Below are positions 11,320-18,724 of a DNA stretch of 64,000 nt, piece by piece. The position numbers were made by a program, and so were the translations under genes. Positions within the stretch are counted from its first letter, which is position 1; the number at the start of each line of letters is the position of its first letter. The notes below the pieces were generated by a model that was not told the DNA's origin, made no database searches, and saw nothing but the letters and a program-made list of their open reading frames with translations. The stretch spans positions 62,001-126,000 of the forward strand of contig NZ_JASKMS010000014.1 in assembly GCF_030124145.1 (NCBI RefSeq). Reading direction: 5' to 3'. The stretch is from Streptomyces sp. 378. Lineage in GTDB: Bacteria > Actinomycetota > Actinomycetes > Streptomycetales > Streptomycetaceae.

Positions 11320-12775
11320 GGACCACTCCGGGCACGGGTGCGAGGGCGAGTTCGTCGAGGTCGGGGTCCAGGCTGGCCACGATGATCCGTGCGCAGGCGA
11401 ACTCGGCACCGGTCAGGAGGTCGGGGAGAACGTCGAGCAGCGCTCGCGACGGCGGCTGTGGCCCGTCCAGCCGGCCACGTGGGCCGGTCCGGTCGTCCGG
11501 CGCCAACGGCCGTGTGTCGTCGAGCCCTTGGAGGCCGCGCTCGGTCTCGCTCAGCCACCTCAGCAGCCGGTCGTACGCGTCCCCGTCCGCGGCGAGCGCC
11601 GGTCCGGTCACTCCGGCAGCCCGCGCCCTGTCCGCCGGCAACTCCCCGAGTCCGGCGATCGACCAGCGCAGGGACCCGGACCGTCCGACTCTGCGCACCG
11701 TCCTGCGCAGATCGCCGCCGACCCGCTCGCGCGGCGCCCCCGACAGCAGCTCGTCCCGCAGCCGACGGCACCGCGCCGCGACGTCGTCCCAGCCGACGAC
11801 GGCGAGCAGCCGTCCCGCGCTGTCCAGATGCGCGGCACAGCGTCGGCGTGCCGCGCCCCCTCTGGCGACTTCCTCGCCGTGCGCGGCCCGCAGCCAGGGC
11901 TCGTCCCAGAACGGCGGTCGCGGGCCGTGCGCCACGGAGAGGTGGTCCACCTCGACGTCCTGTACGACGTCTCCCTGCAGGGTGAGACGGAGAATGAGAC
12001 CCGTCGGCCAGTCGCTCAGCGCGGGACCGATCGGCACGTGCAGCCGGTCGAGCCGCAACTCGTCCCGGTCGTCCGCCCGATCGGCCATCGGCAGGCCCGC
12101 CACCTCGCCCATGGCGTGCATGTCATGACCCATGTGATCCATGTGGCCGCCGTGCCCTTGGTGGTCCATGTTGCCGCCATGGTCGTCACCCGTGCCGTGG
12201 TCGTCATGACCCTGGCCGTCGGATGCTTCGGGCGGCGAGCCGTCGTGGTGTGCGCCGTGGCCGTGCCTGTCTTCGTGTCCCTCGTGGTCGCCGTGGCCGT
12301 GCTCGTGGTCGTCCCCGTGTTCCTGCGAACCGGACGGGTGGGGCTCGTCCTGGTGAGATCCGGGCTCGTGCCCCGCGTGTCCGTGGCGCGGGCTCGGCGT
12401 CTGGTCCGCCATGGCGCGATGGTGCGCGGAATCGGCTGCCGCGTCGGCGCCGTGCGGAGTCGCCGCCCTGTCGGCCAGGTCCCCGCGCGCCGTGCCGAGG
12501 GCGTGTGCGACCTGCCCGCTCTCCCCCACCACGACGCGCACGGCGGGCTCCGGCATCGACCGCTCGATGCGGTCCAGCCACTCCGCGTCCTCCGGCGCCG
12601 GAACGCCGCAGACGACCAGCAGATCCGCGGCGGCCGGAGCGCCGACCACGGGCCACCCCCGCCGGCGCACCTCCGCCTCCGTCTCCAGCCGGAGTTCCGT
12701 CGCTCCGGGCAACGTGACCGCGAGCACCGCCGGACGGTTCATCGCCGTACGCCGGACAAGCCCCCTCAGGTCCAC
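11312..12775 (-). CDS. His-rich junction protein: degenerate NuoB-like head plus NuoD-like tail
   Basis: 487 residues in three parts. Residues 15-90 resemble NuoB (the motif DLLVVCGVPAP, then a Met-Pro and VVVGES) but lack the Cys ligands of cluster N2. Residues 118-220 are extremely His/Asp/Gly-rich, with 26 His in 103 positions and clusters such as HEHGHGDHEGHEDRHGHG. Residues 240-470 resemble a shrunken NuoD/hydrogenase large subunit: RWSIAGLGELPADRARAAGV, then GDAYDRLLRWLSE. The GTG at 12775 is chosen for its GAGGGGG ribosome site; it overlaps the nuoA stop by 10 nt. It occupies the position of nuoB-CD in a normal operon. The likely role is a structural cap or metal-binding junction on the membrane arm; no catalytic function can be claimed. 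Confidence 0.75.
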   Translation of the reverse strand: MDLRGLVRRTAMNRPAVLAVTLPGATELRLETEAEVRRRGWPVVGAPAAADLLVVCGVPAPEDAEWLDRIERSMPEPAVRVVVGESGQVAHALGTARGDLADRAATPHGADAAADSAHHRAMADQTPSPRHGHAGHEPGSHQDEPHPSGSQEHGDDHEHGHGDHEGHEDRHGHGAHHDGSPPEASDGQGHDDHGTGDDHGGNMDHQGHGGHMDHMGHDMHAMGEVAGLPMADRADDRDELRLDRLHVPIGPALSDWPTGLILRLTLQGDVVQDVEVDHLSVAHGPRPPFWDEPWLRAAHGEEVARGGAARRRCAAHLDSAGRLLAVVGWDDVAARCRRLRDELLSGAPRERVGGDLRRTVRRVGRSGSLRWSIAGLGELPADRARAAGVTGPALAADGDAYDRLLRWLSETERGLQGLDDTRPLAPDDRTGPRGRLDGPQPPSRALLDVLPDLLTGAEFACARIIVASLDPDLDELALAPVPGVVHA

Positions 12776-13116
12776 CTCAGAGCCCCCTCACGCCACGCGT
12801 ACGCCACCGCCGCGAACAGGATGCCGAGGAAGAGGAACATCTCGACGACGGCCGAGGTACCCACCTCCGAGACGACCTTCACCCACGGGTACATGAAGAG
12901 CATCTCCATGTCGAAGGCGAGAAAGATCATGGTGACCGGGTACCAGCGCACATGGAACCGGGACACGGCGTGCTCTCCCGGCTCGAGCCCTCCGGCGAAG
13001 GGGCCGGTTTCGAGGGGAGCCCGCGCTGCCGCCAGCCACAGGCCCAGCCCGTACAGGCCGATCAGACCGGCCCCCACCACACCGAGGAGGACCAGCATCG
13101 GCTGCCATGAATCCAT
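12766..13116 (-). CDS. nuoA: NADH-quinone oxidoreductase-like subunit A
   Basis: 116-residue, three-helix subunit and first gene of the operon. The signature after the loop is intact (VRWYPVTMIFLAFDMEMLFM, then YPW). The loop normally reading PYECG, whose Cys lies near the quinone cavity, reads PFAGG. The ATG at 13116 has a clear GGAGGT ribosome site. The operon promoter must lie between here and the divergent copper chaperone at 13277. Confidence 0.9.
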   Translation of the reverse strand: MDSWQPMLVLLGVVGAGLIGLYGLGLWLAAARAPLETGPFAGGLEPGEHAVSRFHVRWYPVTMIFLAFDMEMLFMYPWVKVVSEVGTSAVVEMFLFLGILFAAVAYAWREGALRWT

Positions 13117-13145
13117 TCCGCCCGACCTCCGTTCTCGGCGTCCTA

Positions 13146-13160
13146 CCGCACATGGTGCGG
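13146..13160. promoter_or_regulatory. 15-bp perfect palindrome upstream of nuoA
   Basis: CCGCAC-ATG-GTGCGG, two perfect 6-bp arms with a 3-nt centre, 30 nt upstream of the nuoA start. It could be a repressor operator for the nuo-like operon or a small leader hairpin; no regulator is assigned. Confidence 0.35.
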
Positions 13161-13167
13161 GACCGTC

Positions 13168-13199
13168 CGGTCCGGGCCCTGGAAGCAGGGCCCGGACCG
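13168..13199. terminator. Perfect 13-bp hairpin between divergent nuoA and copZ
   Basis: The arms 13168-13180 and 13187-13199 pair perfectly around the loop GGAAGC. A structure this stable between two divergent genes is unexpected: it is either a barrier that stops antisense transcription in both directions or a leader attenuator. No T run follows, as is usual in Streptomyces. Confidence 0.5.
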
Positions 13200-13226
13200 C
13201 CGGGAACAATCCCGCCCAGGACCCGG

Positions 13227-13243
13227 TTACCCCCCAGGGGTAT
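13227..13243. promoter_or_regulatory. CsoR-like copper operator (site 1)
   Basis: TTACCCCCCAGGGGTAT, matching the two sites at 14705 and 14788 in the consensus WTACCCCCNNGGGGTAT. CsoR repressors of Streptomyces are known to bind such C-tract/G-tract palindromes and leave when Cu(I) binds. The site lies 33 nt before the copZ start and 110 nt before nuoA, so it could serve either gene. No csoR gene is in the window. Confidence 0.75.
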
Positions 13244-13276
13244 GGTGATGCCTCCTTCTCGAGAAAGGAGAAGCAC

Positions 13277-13492
13277 ATGGTTCAGAAGGTGTACGACGTC
13301 AAGGGCATGACGTGCGCTCACTGCGTTCAGGCCGTCAGCTCCGAACTCGCCGGTCTCCCCGGGGTCGATGACGTCCAGGTGGATCTGCCGTCGGGCAGGG
13401 TCACGCTGCCCAGCGAACAGCCGCTGGATCGCGCCGTCGTCGCCGCGGTCGACGAGGCCGGTTACGAGCTCGCCGGCGGAGAGGCCCGGTAG
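13277..13492 (+). CDS. copZ: CopZ-like copper chaperone (HMA domain)
   Basis: 71-residue single HMA domain with the Cu(I)-binding motif GMTCAHC at residues 10-16. Family members carry Cu(I) in the cytoplasm to the N-terminal domain of CopA or to the repressor CsoR. The ATG at 13277 has AAAGGAG close upstream, and a CsoR-like box lies 33 nt before it. It is monocistronic, with a hairpin starting at its stop codon. Confidence 0.92.
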   Translation: MVQKVYDVKGMTCAHCVQAVSSELAGLPGVDDVQVDLPSGRVTLPSEQPLDRAVVAAVDEAGYELAGGEAR

Positions 13493-13521
13493 CCCGGCGG
13501 GCGGACCCGCTGCGCCGGGCT
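13491..13521 (+). terminator. Terminator hairpin after copZ
   Basis: The arms AGCCCGGCG (13491-13499) and CGCCGGGCT (13513-13521) pair perfectly. The hairpin begins within the copZ stop codon, between copZ and the convergent secreted-protein gene. Confidence 0.7.
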
Positions 13522-13622
13522 GCCGGTCGCCCCGTCGTCAGGCTCACGACGGCGGCACTGCTCCCGGCCACGGCCTCCCATCGGCGGCTCATCGGCCGCG
13601 CTCGCCCACCGTCCCGCGCGCC

Positions 13623-14654
13623 TCAGTGCGTGTGCCCGGCCTCCTCCTCGGCGGACCGGGTCCGCGAGGGCTGCCCGGACGCGTCCGCCGCACCGCCCGC
13701 GTGCACCGTGAAGGCCGCGGTACGGACCTTGCCCTCGTGCTGGAAGTCCAGGAACAGGCGGTACGCGCCGGCGCTCGGCGCCGTCGCCGTGAACGAGACG
13801 TCGGGGCCGGGCTTCGTCCTGCCGTCGCCGGGCTCGCCGTTGGGGTGGACGTGCAGGTAGGCGAGGTCACCCGAGCGCAGGGCGACAAGGTGGCCGTAAG
13901 CGCCCAGGTAGGGCTGGAGGTTGCGGACCGGCTTGCCGTTCTTCGCCACGTTCAGCGTGAGTTCGCCGGCCTTGCCGGGGGTCAGCGCGCCGCGCAGCCT
14001 CACCTCGTAGCCGTCGACCTTCGCCGTGGTGTTGCGCTCGGGCAGTTCGCCGGGCTCGTACGGCCCGGACGCGGCGAGGTCGGCACCGAGGGTGAGCGCT
14101 TCGCCCCCCTTCGGCTTGAAGTCGGCGAAGACGCGGTAGCCGCCGGCCTCGGGCAGGTTGACGGGCGTCGACCAGGTGCCGTCCGCGGCCCGGGTGGGGT
14201 GCAGGTGGCGGTAGACGGCAAGGTCACGTGAGGCGACGATCAGGTGCAGATCCTTGCCGTGCTCGCGCTGGTACCCGGTGACCTTGCGTCCGGTCCCGTC
14301 CCGGACCACGGCGAAGCGCAGGTCGGTCTTCTTGCCGGCCTCGACGCGCGGGGTCTTCAGGTCGAGCGTGTAGCCGCCGCTGGAGATCTCGAGGCCGCCT
14401 GGCGGTGCCGCCTCGTGACCGCCGCCCTGCGCCTCGCGGTGCCCGGCCGTCTCTTTCTCGTGCCCGGCCGTCTCTTTCTCGTGCCCGGCCGTCTCTTTCT
14501 CGCGGCCGGCGGACGCGTGGCCTCCACCGTCACTGTGCGTGCCGCTCTTCGGCTCGGGCGAGATCGGGCCGACCACGCCGCCCACGCCGTAGGCGGTGCC
14601 GAACGTCGCGGCGAGCGCGGCGGCGAAGACGGTGATCCTCAGTCCGGTGTTCAT
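13623..14654 (-). CDS. Secreted His-rich protein of the copper cluster
   Basis: 343 residues with an N-terminal signal or anchor helix (about residues 4-28), then a short low-complexity stretch with a three-fold seven-residue repeat (AGHEKET), then two beta-rich halves. These carry the motifs YRHLHP and YLHVHP in parallel contexts, suggesting an internal duplication, and the C terminus is AGHTH. The ATG at 14654 follows GTAGGAG. A CsoR-like box lies about 50 nt upstream, so copper regulation is likely. It probably binds copper outside the membrane. The family is not one I can name, and the duplicated-domain reading is inference. Confidence 0.75.
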   Translation of the reverse strand: MNTGLRITVFAAALAATFGTAYGVGGVVGPISPEPKSGTHSDGGGHASAGREKETAGHEKETAGHEKETAGHREAQGGGHEAAPPGGLEISSGGYTLDLKTPRVEAGKKTDLRFAVVRDGTGRKVTGYQREHGKDLHLIVASRDLAVYRHLHPTRAADGTWSTPVNLPEAGGYRVFADFKPKGGEALTLGADLAASGPYEPGELPERNTTAKVDGYEVRLRGALTPGKAGELTLNVAKNGKPVRNLQPYLGAYGHLVALRSGDLAYLHVHPNGEPGDGRTKPGPDVSFTATAPSAGAYRLFLDFQHEGKVRTAAFTVHAGGAADASGQPSRTRSAEEEAGHTH

Positions 14655-14704
14655 GACCACTCCTACTCTCCGGGCCGCTCATGCAGGCGACCGACGCCTT
14701 CAAC

Positions 14705-14721
14705 ATACCCCCATGGGGTAT
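14705..14721. promoter_or_regulatory. CsoR-like copper operator (site 2)
   Basis: ATACCCCCATGGGGTAT, in the divergent gap between the secreted His-rich gene and the second HMA gene, nearer the former. Same consensus as sites 1 and 3. Confidence 0.8.
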
Positions 14722-14787
14722 CAAGTCAAGTCCGGGCAGTGCTTGCCATGCTATACGGGAGGGGGGTATACATGAAGGCGTTCCTGA

Positions 14788-14804
14788 ATACCCCCTAGGG
14801 GTAT
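14788..14804. promoter_or_regulatory. CsoR-like copper operator (site 3)
   Basis: ATACCCCCTAGGGGTAT, 25 nt before the GTG of the HMA-copA unit. With site 2 the divergent gap holds one box per direction. A further half-site, GGGGGGTATA, lies at 14761-14770. Confidence 0.8.
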
Positions 14805-14828
14805 AAGCCACTAGTTGCCGGAGGACCC

Positions 14829-15101
14829 GTGTCGAACTGCTGCACCCCCGACGGAAGCTGCCACACCACGGCGGAGAACAAGACCACCTACAAGGTCGAC
14901 GGCGTGGGCAGCGCGCACTGCCAGGGCGTCGTCGCCAAGGCGGTGGGCGGCCTGGAGGAGGTCGCCGCGGTCGAGGTCGAGATCGGCACCGGCCTGGTCA
15001 CGGTGACGACCGCGGCCGAGCCCGACGAGGCGCTCGACGCGCTGATCGCCAAGACCGTCGACGAGGCCGGCTACGACTTCGCCGGCCGCGTGACCGCCTG
15101 A
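14829..15101 (+). CDS. Atypical HMA protein with N-terminal Cys cluster
   Basis: 90 residues: an N-terminal extension with Cys4, Cys5 and Cys11 (NCCTPDGSC), then an HMA fold in which the metal loop reads GVGSAHC, so the first Cys of the usual CxxC is Ser28 and only Cys31 remains. The GTG start has a GGAGG site at 14819-14823. It is 30 nt upstream of copA and certainly cotranscribed with it. The N-terminal Cys residues may replace the lost ligand, which is inference. It probably delivers or senses Cu(I) for CopA. Confidence 0.85.
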   Translation: MSNCCTPDGSCHTTAENKTTYKVDGVGSAHCQGVVAKAVGGLEEVAAVEVEIGTGLVTVTTAAEPDEALDALIAKTVDEAGYDFAGRVTA

Positions 15102-15131
15102 CATCGCATCCGTGAGCTCCGGGGAGCAGAC

Positions 15132-17405
15132 ATGACCACCACCACGTCCGGCGCCGCCGAGGTCGAACTCGCCATCGGCGGCATGACCTGCGCCTCGTGC
15201 GCCGCCCGGATCGAGAAGAAGCTCAACCGCCTGGACGGGGTCGAGGCCACCGTCAACTACGCCACCGAGAAGGCGAAGGTCACCTTCCGCGAGGACGTGA
15301 CCGTCTCGGACCTGATCGCCACGGTCGAGGCCACCGGCTACACCGCGCGGGAGCCCCGGCCCGAGACCGCCCGCTCCGACGACTCGGCGTCCGGTGAGGG
15401 CTCGGCCCAGGAGGAGAGCGACGAGCTGCGGCCGATGCGCCAGCGGCTGACCGCCGCCGTCGCGCTCGCCGTCCCCGTGATCGCGATGGCCATGGCCCCG
15501 GCGCTGCAGTTCGAGTACTGGCAGTGGCTCTCGCTCACGCTGGCGGCGCCCGTGGTGACCTACGCCGCCTGGCCCTTCCACAAGGCCGCCTGGACCAACG
15601 CCAAGCACGGTGCCGCCACGATGGACACGCTGATCTCCGTCGGTACCTCGGCGGCGTTCCTGTGGTCCCTGTGGGCACTGTTCTTCGGCACGGCCGGTAC
15701 GCCCGGCATGACGCACCCCTTCGAGCTGACCATCGCCCGCACCGACGGCGCCGGGAACATCTACCTGGAGGCCGCGGCCGGCGTCACCGCCTTCATCCTG
15801 GCCGGGCGCTACTTCGAGGCGCGCTCCAAGCGAAAGGCGGGGGCGGCGCTGAAGGCCCTGCTGGAGCTCGGCGCCAAGGAAGTCACGGTGGTGCGTGACG
15901 GCCGGGAAGAGCTCATCGCCGTCGGCGAGCTGAAGGTCGGCGACCGGTTCCTGGTGCGGCCCGGTGAGAAGATCGCCACCGACGGTGTGGTCGTCGAGGG
16001 ATCGTCCGCCGTGGACGCCTCCATGCTCACCGGCGAGTCCGTACCCGTGGAGGTCGGCACCGGGGACGCCGTCACCGGTGCCACGCTGAACGCCGGCGGC
16101 CGCCTGGTCGTCGAGGCCACCCGTGTCGGCGCCGACACCCAGCTCGCCCGCATGGCCAAGCTGGTGGAGGACGCGCAGAACGGCAAGGCCGCCGCACAGC
16201 GGCTCGCCGACAGGATCTCCGCGGTCTTCGTACCGGTCGTGATCGCCCTGGCGCTCGGCACCCTGGGCTTCTGGCTCGGCAGCGGCGCCGGACTGACCGC
16301 CGCCTTCACCGCCGCGGTCGCCGTCCTGATCATCGCCTGCCCGTGCGCCCTGGGCCTGGCCACGCCGACCGCCCTCATGGTCGGCACCGGGCGCGGCGCC
16401 CAGCTCGGCATCCTCATCAAGGGCCCGGAGGTCCTGGAGACGACGCGCAAGATCGACACCATCGTCCTGGACAAGACCGGCACCGTCACCACCGGCAAGA
16501 TGACCCTGCTCGCCGTGCACACCGCCGACGGCACCGGCGAGGACGACGTCCTGCGCCTCGCCGGCGCCCTGGAGCACTCCTCGGAGCACCCCATCGCCCA
16601 GGCCGTCGCCTCCGGCGCCGCCGCCCGGGTCGGCACGCTCCCCGCTCCGGAGGACTTCGCCAACATCGCCGGCCTCGGCGTCCAGGGCATCGTCGAGGGC
16701 CGCGCGGTCCTGGTCGGACGCGAGAAGCTGCTGGACGAGTGGGCCATGTCCCTGCCGGAGGAGCTGCGGCGCGCCAAGGCCGAGGCCGAGGCGGCCGGGC
16801 GTACCGCCATCGCGGTCGCCTGGGACGGCGAGGCCCGCGCGGTCCTGGAGGTCGCCGATGCCGTCAGGGAGACCAGCCCCGAGGCCATCGAGCGGCTGCG
16901 CGGGCTCGGCCTCACCCCCATCCTGCTGACGGGCGACAACAAGGCGGTCGCCGAGGCGGTCGCCGCGGAGGTGGGCATCGCCCCCGAGCACGTGATCGCC
17001 GAGGTCATGCCGCAGGACAAGGTCGACGCCGTCAAGCGCCTGCAGAGCGAGGGCCGTTCGGTCGCGATGGTCGGTGACGGCGTCAACGACGCGGCCGCGC
17101 TGGCTCAGGCCGATCTGGGCCTGGCGATGGGAACGGGTACGGACGCCGCGATCGAGGCGGGAGACCTGACGCTCGTGCGGGGCGACCTGAGGGCCGCGGC
17201 GGACGCCATCCGCCTGTCCCGCAGGACGCTGGGCACCATCAAGTCCAACCTCTTCTGGGCCTTCGCCTACAACGTCGCCGCGCTGCCGCTCGCCGCCGCC
17301 GGCCTGCTCAACCCGATGATCGCCGGAGCGGCCATGGCCTTCTCCTCGGTCTTCGTGGTCGGCAACAGCCTGCGGCTGCGCGGCTTCCAGCCCGCCGACC
17401 GCTGA
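15132..17405 (+). CDS. copA: Copper-exporting P1B-type ATPase
   Basis: 757 residues. One N-terminal HMA domain has GMTCASC (Cys20, Cys23). After a Glu/Ser-rich linker come the membrane helices, the Cu(I)-site motif CPC at 403-405, the phosphorylation motif DKTGT (Asp447), the nucleotide-domain SEHP motif and GDGVNDAAAL near the end. It pumps Cu(I) out of the cytoplasm. Length and motifs are those of the Cu+ class and nothing is missing. It is regulated through the operators upstream of its partner gene. Confidence 0.96.
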   Translation: MTTTTSGAAEVELAIGGMTCASCAARIEKKLNRLDGVEATVNYATEKAKVTFREDVTVSDLIATVEATGYTAREPRPETARSDDSASGEGSAQEESDELRPMRQRLTAAVALAVPVIAMAMAPALQFEYWQWLSLTLAAPVVTYAAWPFHKAAWTNAKHGAATMDTLISVGTSAAFLWSLWALFFGTAGTPGMTHPFELTIARTDGAGNIYLEAAAGVTAFILAGRYFEARSKRKAGAALKALLELGAKEVTVVRDGREELIAVGELKVGDRFLVRPGEKIATDGVVVEGSSAVDASMLTGESVPVEVGTGDAVTGATLNAGGRLVVEATRVGADTQLARMAKLVEDAQNGKAAAQRLADRISAVFVPVVIALALGTLGFWLGSGAGLTAAFTAAVAVLIIACPCALGLATPTALMVGTGRGAQLGILIKGPEVLETTRKIDTIVLDKTGTVTTGKMTLLAVHTADGTGEDDVLRLAGALEHSSEHPIAQAVASGAAARVGTLPAPEDFANIAGLGVQGIVEGRAVLVGREKLLDEWAMSLPEELRRAKAEAEAAGRTAIAVAWDGEARAVLEVADAVRETSPEAIERLRGLGLTPILLTGDNKAVAEAVAAEVGIAPEHVIAEVMPQDKVDAVKRLQSEGRSVAMVGDGVNDAAALAQADLGLAMGTGTDAAIEAGDLTLVRGDLRAAADAIRLSRRTLGTIKSNLFWAFAYNVAALPLAAAGLLNPMIAGAAMAFSSVFVVGNSLRLRGFQPADR

Positions 17406-17580
17406 AGCGGCCGACGACCAGGACGGGAAGGAGGCCGCCGCGGCCGGAGAGCAGACGACGGCAGCGCCGGGTTCGCGTCCGACACGGGGAGTTCCTGCTG
17501 GAGGTACAGGCGGTGAGCACGGCCACCGACCGGGCGGACGTCACCTTCTACACTCGGTGACGGCACGGCATATAGCCGTA

Positions 17581-17621
17581 ATGCCCTGATTGCCTTCTCG
17601 CGGGGCGGGCACTCAGGGCAT
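17581..17621. repeat. 9-bp inverted repeat abutting a start codon
   Basis: ATGCCCTGA (17581-17589) and TCAGGGCAT (17613-17621) pair perfectly across 23 nt, ending next to the GTG at 17622. A smaller repeat, ACGGC-atata-GCCGT, lies at 17565-17579. Together these may be an operator or a translation-controlling hairpin. The rest of 17406-17621 shows no gene. Confidence 0.4.
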
Positions 17622-18548
17622 GTGCACACACAAGAGCGCGAGCGACCGCGCAGGGTGCTGCTCACCGGGTGGTTCAGCTTCCGGGACGGGGAAGCCACCG
17701 CCGGGGACGTGTTGGCCCTGCGCCGGGTGGAGGACGTGCTGCGGGGCACGGGCCTTCCCTACGACGTGGCCTGGAGTCCCCGCTTCCGTCCGGAGGCGCT
17801 GCATCTGGACCGGCTGTGGCCCGAGGACTACACCCATCTGGTGTTCGTGTGCGGCCCGCTGCACGGGCCGCAGATCGAGGAACTGCACCGGCGGTTCGCG
17901 CACTGCGTGCGGATCGCCGTCGGCACCTCGGTGATCGATCCCGCCAGCACGGCCGTGACCGGCTTCCATCGGGTGCTGCCCCGGGACGGACCGGACAGTG
18001 AGCCGGTGGAGGACCTCGCGGCGCGCGCCCCGGACGTACCGGCACGGCCCGTCGTCGGGGTGATCCTCACCCACGGGCAGGCCGAGTACGGGCATCTGCG
18101 GCGGCACGGGCAGGTCGCCGAGGAGGTGACGCGCTGGCTGGCCGGGAAGGACTGCGGCCGGCTGGAGCTGGAGACCCGGCTGGACACGCACGACTGGCAT
18201 CTGAGCGCGACACCCGCGCAGTTGCAGTCCGTGCTGGCCCGCCTGGACCTCGTCGTCACGGACCGGCTGCACGGTCTGGTGATCGCGCTGCGCGTCGGCA
18301 CGCCGGTGCTGGCCGTCGACCCGGTCGCCGGCGGCGCCAAGCTGACCGCGCAGGCCCGCGCGTGCGGCTGGCCCGCGCTGGTGCCCGCCGAGCGGCTGGA
18401 CGTGCGGCAGCTGGACCGCTGGTGGGACTGGTGCCTGACCGGCGGCCGGGTGACCGCCCGGCAGATCCGTGACGGGTTCCGCGAGGGCACCGTGCCGGAC
18501 AGCGCGGACCGGCTCGTCGAGGCGCTGGCACGGCCGGTGCCCGGTTAG
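17622..18548 (+). CDS. Polysaccharide pyruvyl transferase-like protein
   Basis: 308 residues resembling the pyruvyl transferase (WcaK/CsaB-type) family. The C-terminal half carries the family motif VVTDRLHGLVIALRVGTPVL, and the N terminus starts with a Rossmann-like strand (RVLLTGWFSFRDGEATAGD). Such enzymes add ketal pyruvate to cell-surface sugars. No signal peptide is present, so it acts in the cytoplasm. The GTG at 17622 is used; the ribosome site is weak and a GTG at 17655 is possible. The acceptor is unknown; glycosyltransferase and deacetylase genes lie nearby. Confidence 0.7.
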   Translation: MHTQERERPRRVLLTGWFSFRDGEATAGDVLALRRVEDVLRGTGLPYDVAWSPRFRPEALHLDRLWPEDYTHLVFVCGPLHGPQIEELHRRFAHCVRIAVGTSVIDPASTAVTGFHRVLPRDGPDSEPVEDLAARAPDVPARPVVGVILTHGQAEYGHLRRHGQVAEEVTRWLAGKDCGRLELETRLDTHDWHLSATPAQLQSVLARLDLVVTDRLHGLVIALRVGTPVLAVDPVAGGAKLTAQARACGWPALVPAERLDVRQLDRWWDWCLTGGRVTARQIRDGFREGTVPDSADRLVEALARPVPG

Positions 18549-18615
18549 CCCGAGGGCACGGCCGGTGCCCGGTTAGCCCGAGGGCACGGCCGGTGCCCGG
18601 TTAGCCCGAGGGCAC
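18527..18615 (+). repeat. 28-bp tandem repeat, about 3.2 copies, over a stop codon
   Basis: The unit containing GGCACGGCCGGTGCCCGGTT recurs with a 28-bp period (CCGGTTAG at 18541, 18569 and 18597). The first copy encodes the last residues and stop of the pyruvyl-transferase-like gene. Each junction contains GGGCAC-GGCCG-GTGCCC, so the array can fold into serial hairpins that would act as terminators. Confidence 0.8.
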
Positions 18616-18724
18616 CACGGGGCACCCGGTGGTACGTCCCCTGCTGTACGTCCCCCCGCTGCACTTCCCCCGCCGCACGTCCCCCTCGGAGGAGAGACGG
18701 TCCGGCCGCCCGGAAGGAGAGAGC

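Noticed and set aside
14772..14798. Eight-residue ORF (MKAFLNTP) behind a G-rich ribosome-like site
   Set aside because: The G-rich tract is a copper-operator half-site and the stop lies inside operator site 3; chance is more likely than a leader peptide.
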